The notes below the pieces were generated by a model, which was not told where the DNA came from, searched no databases, and saw only the letters and a program-made list of their open reading frames with translations. A program made the translations under genes and the position numbers. Shown piece after piece: positions 60,593-64,000 of a stretch of 64,000 nucleotides of DNA (position 1 is the first letter of the stretch; each line of letters starts with the position of its first letter). Source of the DNA: Roseibium hamelinense (lineage in GTDB: Bacteria; Pseudomonadota; Alphaproteobacteria; Rhizobiales; Stappiaceae); NCBI RefSeq assembly GCF_007830545.1, contig NZ_VLLF01000001.1:1-64000 (forward strand), in the 5' to 3' direction.

Positions 60593-61876
60593 CTATTGCA
60601 GGACGGCGGGGAGAAAAAGGGCAATTCCGGGCATCGCGATAAGCGCGGCGACCATCAGGCCCATGGTAAGCACAAAGGGTATGGAACCCAGCATCACGTC
60701 GCTCATGGAGCCGCTGCGCCGGGCGCCTTGCACCACATAAAGATTTAGCCCGACTGGTGGCGTGATAAGCGCCATCTCAATGAGTACGATCATCAAGATG
60801 CCGAACCAAACCGGGTCATAACCAAGCTCGAGAACCAGCGGCACAATAATCGGGATCGTCACCACCATCAGCGACAGCGTTTCGATGAAAAACCCGAGCA
60901 CGATGTAAATCGCAACAATCACCAGAAGTGTCCAGAATGGCGTCAGCCCGAGAGACCCGAGGAACTCCTGTAACTCCCGGCCGAGACCGGCCGAGGCAAG
61001 CGTGAAGTTCAAGAACGAAGCGCCAATCACAACAAGCATGATCATTGCCGTGATCTTGATCGTTCCCAGAAGGCTGGCTTCCATCATCTTCCAGGTAATG
61101 CCGCTCGTGAGCGCTGCAATGAGCATGGCCCCAGCTACGCCCACAGCGGCCGCCTCCGTCGGGGTTGCCCATCCCATATAGATCGACCCGATGATCAAGG
61201 TGAACAGCATGATGATCGGCAGGAGCTCCGTGAGCGCCTTGAGCATGTCGATGAAGGGAAAGACACGCCGGGTTCCGCCGAGATCGGGCCGGATCGCGCA
61301 AATCAAGGCGGTCACCACCAGAAAGGCAAGCGCCAGCAAGAGGCCCGGCACGAGACCCGCCAGAAAAAGCTGCGGGATCGAGGTCTGGGTCAAGAAGCCG
61401 TAGACGATCAGGTTGATCGATGGTGGGATCATGATGCCGAGCGTGCCTCCGGCTGCAATAGCGCCGGAAAACAGTCGCTGATCATATCCAAGACGTTCAG
61501 CCTGTGGCATGGCAACGGTCGCAACGGTTGCCGCGGTTGCAACAGACGAGCCGGACGTGGCCGAGAACATTGTCGCGGTTGCCACATTGGCGTGAATCAA
61601 ACCGCCTGGAAGCCAAGAGAACCAACGGTCCAATGCCGAGTAAGTCCGGCTTGCGATCCCGGAGCGGACAAGGATCTCCCCAAGCAGCACGAAAAACGGG
61701 ATGGCGATCAAGGTGGCCGATTTTGAAGACGACCAGACCATGTTTCCAAGGCCGCGTATCAAGGGAAACGAGGAATAAAACTGATCAATTCCAAAGGCGA
61801 GCAGGAACAGCACGACCCCCACGGGCAGGGAAATCGACAACAGCGCGAGCAGGGAGACTGACAAGGTTCCAATCAT
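60593..61876 (-). CDS. dctM: TRAP transporter large permease
   Basis: This is a 427-residue DctM: ATLIAIPFFVLLGEILVRSG, FSATSGSSVATAATVATVAM, GGTLGIMIPPSINLIVYGFL and IEMALITPPVGLNLYVVQGA. It overlaps the dctQ stop by 4 bases (ATGA). This is the third TRAP translocase of the window and is not closely similar in motif detail to the other two. Confidence 0.92.
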   Translation of the reverse strand: MIGTLSVSLLALLSISLPVGVVLFLLAFGIDQFYSSFPLIRGLGNMVWSSSKSATLIAIPFFVLLGEILVRSGIASRTYSALDRWFSWLPGGLIHANVATATMFSATSGSSVATAATVATVAMPQAERLGYDQRLFSGAIAAGGTLGIMIPPSINLIVYGFLTQTSIPQLFLAGLVPGLLLALAFLVVTALICAIRPDLGGTRRVFPFIDMLKALTELLPIIMLFTLIIGSIYMGWATPTEAAAVGVAGAMLIAALTSGITWKMMEASLLGTIKITAMIMLVVIGASFLNFTLASAGLGRELQEFLGSLGLTPFWTLLVIVAIYIVLGFFIETLSLMVVTIPIIVPLVLELGYDPVWFGILMIVLIEMALITPPVGLNLYVVQGARRSGSMSDVMLGSIPFVLTMGLMVAALIAMPGIALFLPAVLQ

Positions 61877-62451
61877 GTTGCAGCCTCCGCCTCACGGGCA
61901 GCTGCGTCCGCTTCCGCGAAAACACCTGCAACACTTTCCGCTTCCTTCAAGCGGGACTGAAGCACCAGGAATGTTGCCGCGACGAGCGTGATCCAGGCTG
62001 AAAGGGCAAACCAGGCCCATCCCATGAACCACGGCACTTGAACTAGCGCCAACGGTGTTTCAAGCGGTGTGTTTGCCCGGCTGCCATTCGCCAGGGAGCG
62101 CTCGACAACCGGCCAGCACTTGTAGGCGATCACGGACGCAACGGCCGCCAGCGTTGCCATGCAGATGAGATCAAGAACCGCCCGGCCACGCGATGCGAAA
62201 CACCCGCGCAGAAAGTCGATGCGCACATGGCCGAGCTCCAAGAGACAATAGGCCATGCCCCATGACGTTACGATGGCCATAACATAGCCCGCGATCTCGT
62301 CTGTCCCTCCAAGGCTGCCCCCCAGGAGCCGAAGGGCGATTTCGGCAAGGATGAAGACGGCGCATAGCAACAGGACCAAGCCCATCGCAAGCGCGATGAG
62401 CCGGTTTGTAGCCCTTAGCCGGTCAATAATCGTTTCGCTTAAACCGGGCAC
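61873..62451 (-). CDS. dctQ: TRAP transporter small permease
   Basis: This is a 192-residue DctQ-like protein: LIALAMGLVLLLCAVFILAE, GGTDEIAGYVMAIVTSWGMA, the GHVRIDFLRGCFASRGRAVL motif, and two more helices. It is 23 bases downstream of dctP and overlaps dctM. Confidence 0.88.
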   Translation of the reverse strand: MPGLSETIIDRLRATNRLIALAMGLVLLLCAVFILAEIALRLLGGSLGGTDEIAGYVMAIVTSWGMAYCLLELGHVRIDFLRGCFASRGRAVLDLICMATLAAVASVIAYKCWPVVERSLANGSRANTPLETPLALVQVPWFMGWAWFALSAWITLVAATFLVLQSRLKEAESVAGVFAEADAAAREAEAAT

Positions 62452-62474
62452 CGCCGTCTCCTCTTTATCAGCGC

Positions 62475-63512
62475 TTAGTTGGCGATCTGAACGCCGACGG
62501 TTTCGCCGACACTGGCATTCCAGCGCTGCGCCCAGTCACCGCCGGCCCGTTCGGCCCAATCCGGCAGCACTTCGCCGATCAAAATGCCACGCGCCTTTTC
62601 GAAGTCGGCATCGGATACTTCCACAAGCGTCATGCCCCGCGCATCACCGGCCGGGCATTCTCCATTGCCTGTCAGGCAGGCAATGTCGTTGACCAGCGCA
62701 TCCTGGGCGACGGCCCAGGCGGGGTCTTCGAACCCGGTCTTGATTTCGGCCTCGATCGTGGCCTTCATTTCATCGCTCAAGCTGTTCCAGCGATCCATAT
62801 TGATGGCCGTCACGACAGAATCCCAACCGCCGAGCGGAATCGGCAAAAGATGGGTGGACACTTCCCACCAACCGGCCGAATAGCCCGACCCTGCGCCGGT
62901 GACCGCGCAATCGACAACACCGCGTTGAAGCGCGCCAGGCACTTCTGAGAACGAGACATTGACGCCTTCCGCGCCGAGCGCTTCCAGGAAAATCGCCGTC
63001 ATGCGCCCGGATGCCCGCACCTTCTTGCCCTGAAGATCATCGAGGCTGCCGATTTCGGCATTGCAGAACACCACTTGCGGCGGGTAGGGGGCGATCGCCA
63101 GGACGTGTGAATTGAACCGGTCCTTGTAGATATCGGCGACCATTGGGCGGGCCGCATTGACCATCGCGCGCGCATCGTCTGCGTTCAGCGCCAGGAGCGG
63201 CACATCAAGGCCTTCCAGCTCCGGAGCATCTGCCACCGCGTAGTCGGCGACCGTCATGCCGACATCGTAAACGCCATCCCCCAGCAGCCGGAAGACATCG
63301 GCGACACCAAGGCCCATTTGGTTATGCGTTGTCAGGTCCACCTCGATTTCACCGCTGGACGCTGCCGGAAGTTTTTCCGTCCAGAAGGGGGCTTCGAATT
63401 CCTTGTGCAGCGGCAGGCCGGACCAGCTGCCAACCACGGATAGCGTTTCGGCGCTGGCTGGGGCGGCAAGAAGGGCGGTGGACGCCAAAAGGATGGAAAG
63501 GTGCTTGGTCAT
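62475..63512 (-). CDS. dctP: TRAP substrate-binding protein
   Basis: This is a 345-residue exported DctP with a Sec signal (HLSILLASTALLAAPASA, cleavage after residue 21). The ligand arginine is in DLQGKKVRASGRMTAIFLEA, followed by GVNVSFSEVPGALQRGVVDC and AGWWEVSTHLLPIPLGGWDS. GAGGAG precedes the ATG. The DUF1445 protein upstream in the same direction suggests a hydroxy- or amino-acid ligand; this is weak inference. Confidence 0.88.
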   Translation of the reverse strand: MTKHLSILLASTALLAAPASAETLSVVGSWSGLPLHKEFEAPFWTEKLPAASSGEIEVDLTTHNQMGLGVADVFRLLGDGVYDVGMTVADYAVADAPELEGLDVPLLALNADDARAMVNAARPMVADIYKDRFNSHVLAIAPYPPQVVFCNAEIGSLDDLQGKKVRASGRMTAIFLEALGAEGVNVSFSEVPGALQRGVVDCAVTGAGSGYSAGWWEVSTHLLPIPLGGWDSVVTAINMDRWNSLSDEMKATIEAEIKTGFEDPAWAVAQDALVNDIACLTGNGECPAGDARGMTLVEVSDADFEKARGILIGEVLPDWAERAGGDWAQRWNASVGETVGVQIAN

Positions 63513-63551
63513 ATCGGTCTCCTCTGAGAGGGGCTGGAAGGTTTTTTGTTT

Positions 63552-64000
63552 TCAGTCGGATTGGATCACCGGAATGTCTGCGGTTTCCGGCACATCGGTG
63601 ATCAGCATGTGTCCGGGAGTATGGGTGATGACCATCGGCAGGCTGGCGGCCAGGAGAACCGCTTGGGGCGTGACCCCGCAGGCCCAAAAACACGGTATCT
63701 CACCGGGCTCAATGTCGACAGGCTCGCCCCAGTCCGGAGTGCGCAGGTCTGCAATGCCGATGTCTCCAGGATTGCCTGTATGTACCGGTGCGCCGTGGGC
63801 GAGTGGAAATCTTGAGGAAATCGCAATGGCCTCAGAGACACGGGCTTCCGCAATTGGCCGCATGCTGACGACCATGGTGCCGGAGAATGGCCCGGCCGGG
63901 GTCAAGGCGATTGACGTGCGGTACATGGGAACGGTCGTGTCCATGTCGATGTGACGAACCGGAATTCCAGCCGCGATCAATGCGTTTTCGAAGGTGAAAG
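63552..64000 (-). CDS. DUF1445 / D-glutamate-cyclase-like protein (partial)
   Basis: The C-terminal 149 residues of a DUF1445 putative hydro-lyase (D-glutamate cyclase family) are present: [47 protein letters not shown], and [20 protein letters not shown] with [20 protein letters not shown]. The N-terminus lies beyond the window. It is in the same orientation as, and 39 bases upstream of, the TRAP dctP gene, so it is probably the enzyme partner of that uptake system. Confidence 0.8.
   Translation of the reverse strand, partial: FTFENALIAAGIPVRHIDMDTTVPMYRTSIALTPAGPFSGTMVVSMRPIAEARVSEAIAISSRFPLAHGAPVHTGNPGDIGIADLRTPDWGEPVDIEPGEIPCFWACGVTPQAVLLAASLPMVITHTPGHMLITDVPETADIPVIQSD

Noticed and set aside
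1-64000. CRISPR array, rRNA operon, replication origin
   Set aside because: No regularly spaced repeats, no rRNA-like sequence, and no repC/dnaA-type gene or iteron cluster were found. The ParB-like genes lack ParA and RepC partners.

Overview
The window looks like a high-GC alphaproteobacterial replicon, probably from a marine Rhodobacterales or Stappiaceae (Roseibium-like) bacterium. The basis is gene content: three TRAP transporters, dihydroxypropanesulfonate/sulfolactate genes, a lysine-to-2-oxoadipate route ending in HglS, an M10/DUF4214 protease, and many LysR and ATGA-overlap operons. No rRNA, intact tRNA or CRISPR array was seen. The assignment is inference from family knowledge, not a database match.

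Layout. 1-640: end of an IS21-family element (istB tail plus terminal repeats). 644-7030: an AraC regulator and exported hydrolases (two D-aminoacylase-like amidohydrolases, a class A beta-lactamase-fold serine hydrolase, one broken amidohydrolase). 7030-15803: a wrecked prophage tail module (DUF6441 tail, tail-tube fragment, tail chaperone with a -1 frameshift site, tape-measure fragment). It is interrupted by a ParB/ParB/large-serine-recombinase element with ParDE and other cargo; a VapBC pair sits inside the tail genes. 15936-31318: a catabolic island with a TPP enzyme, a DadA-like oxidase, LysR and AsnC regulators, lysine dehydrogenase, an Asp/Glu-racemase-like protein, TRAP+UspA, LysR, an aminotransferase with an in-frame TGA, aminoadipate-semialdehyde dehydrogenase and HglS. 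Together these sketch L-lysine -> piperideine-6-carboxylate -> 2-aminoadipate -> 2-oxoadipate -> D-2-hydroxyglutarate. 31319-32440: a transposase relic and sequences resembling tRNA 3' ends. 32441-37562: a DUF1185/MFS/SnoaL operon, a LuxR-GAF regulator and an M10 protease. 38072-39612: a frameshifted ankyrin gene. 39616-46851: LysR, aminotransferase, agmatinase-family hydrolase and a Pot-type ABC importer. 47473-48576: an isolated repeat protein with an F-box-like segment behind an AT-rich leader. 49016-60531: nitrilase, LacI, then TRAP + HpsN + SDR + ADH + SuyAB + ComC-like dehydrogenase + Usp, a coherent 2,3-dihydroxypropane-1-sulfonate/sulfolactate operon with a clear LacI-type operator. 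60593-64000 (minus): a third TRAP system with a DUF1445 protein cut by the window end.

The most unusual items are the frameshift signal in the phage tail chaperone, the ParB-ParB-recombinase element with a second divergent relic of its ParB gene fused into the tape-measure gene, and the F-box-like/LRV protein. Several genes differ from intact by a single event (a nonsense codon or a one- or two-base indel, often in a short simple run), so assembly accuracy should be checked before calling them dead.
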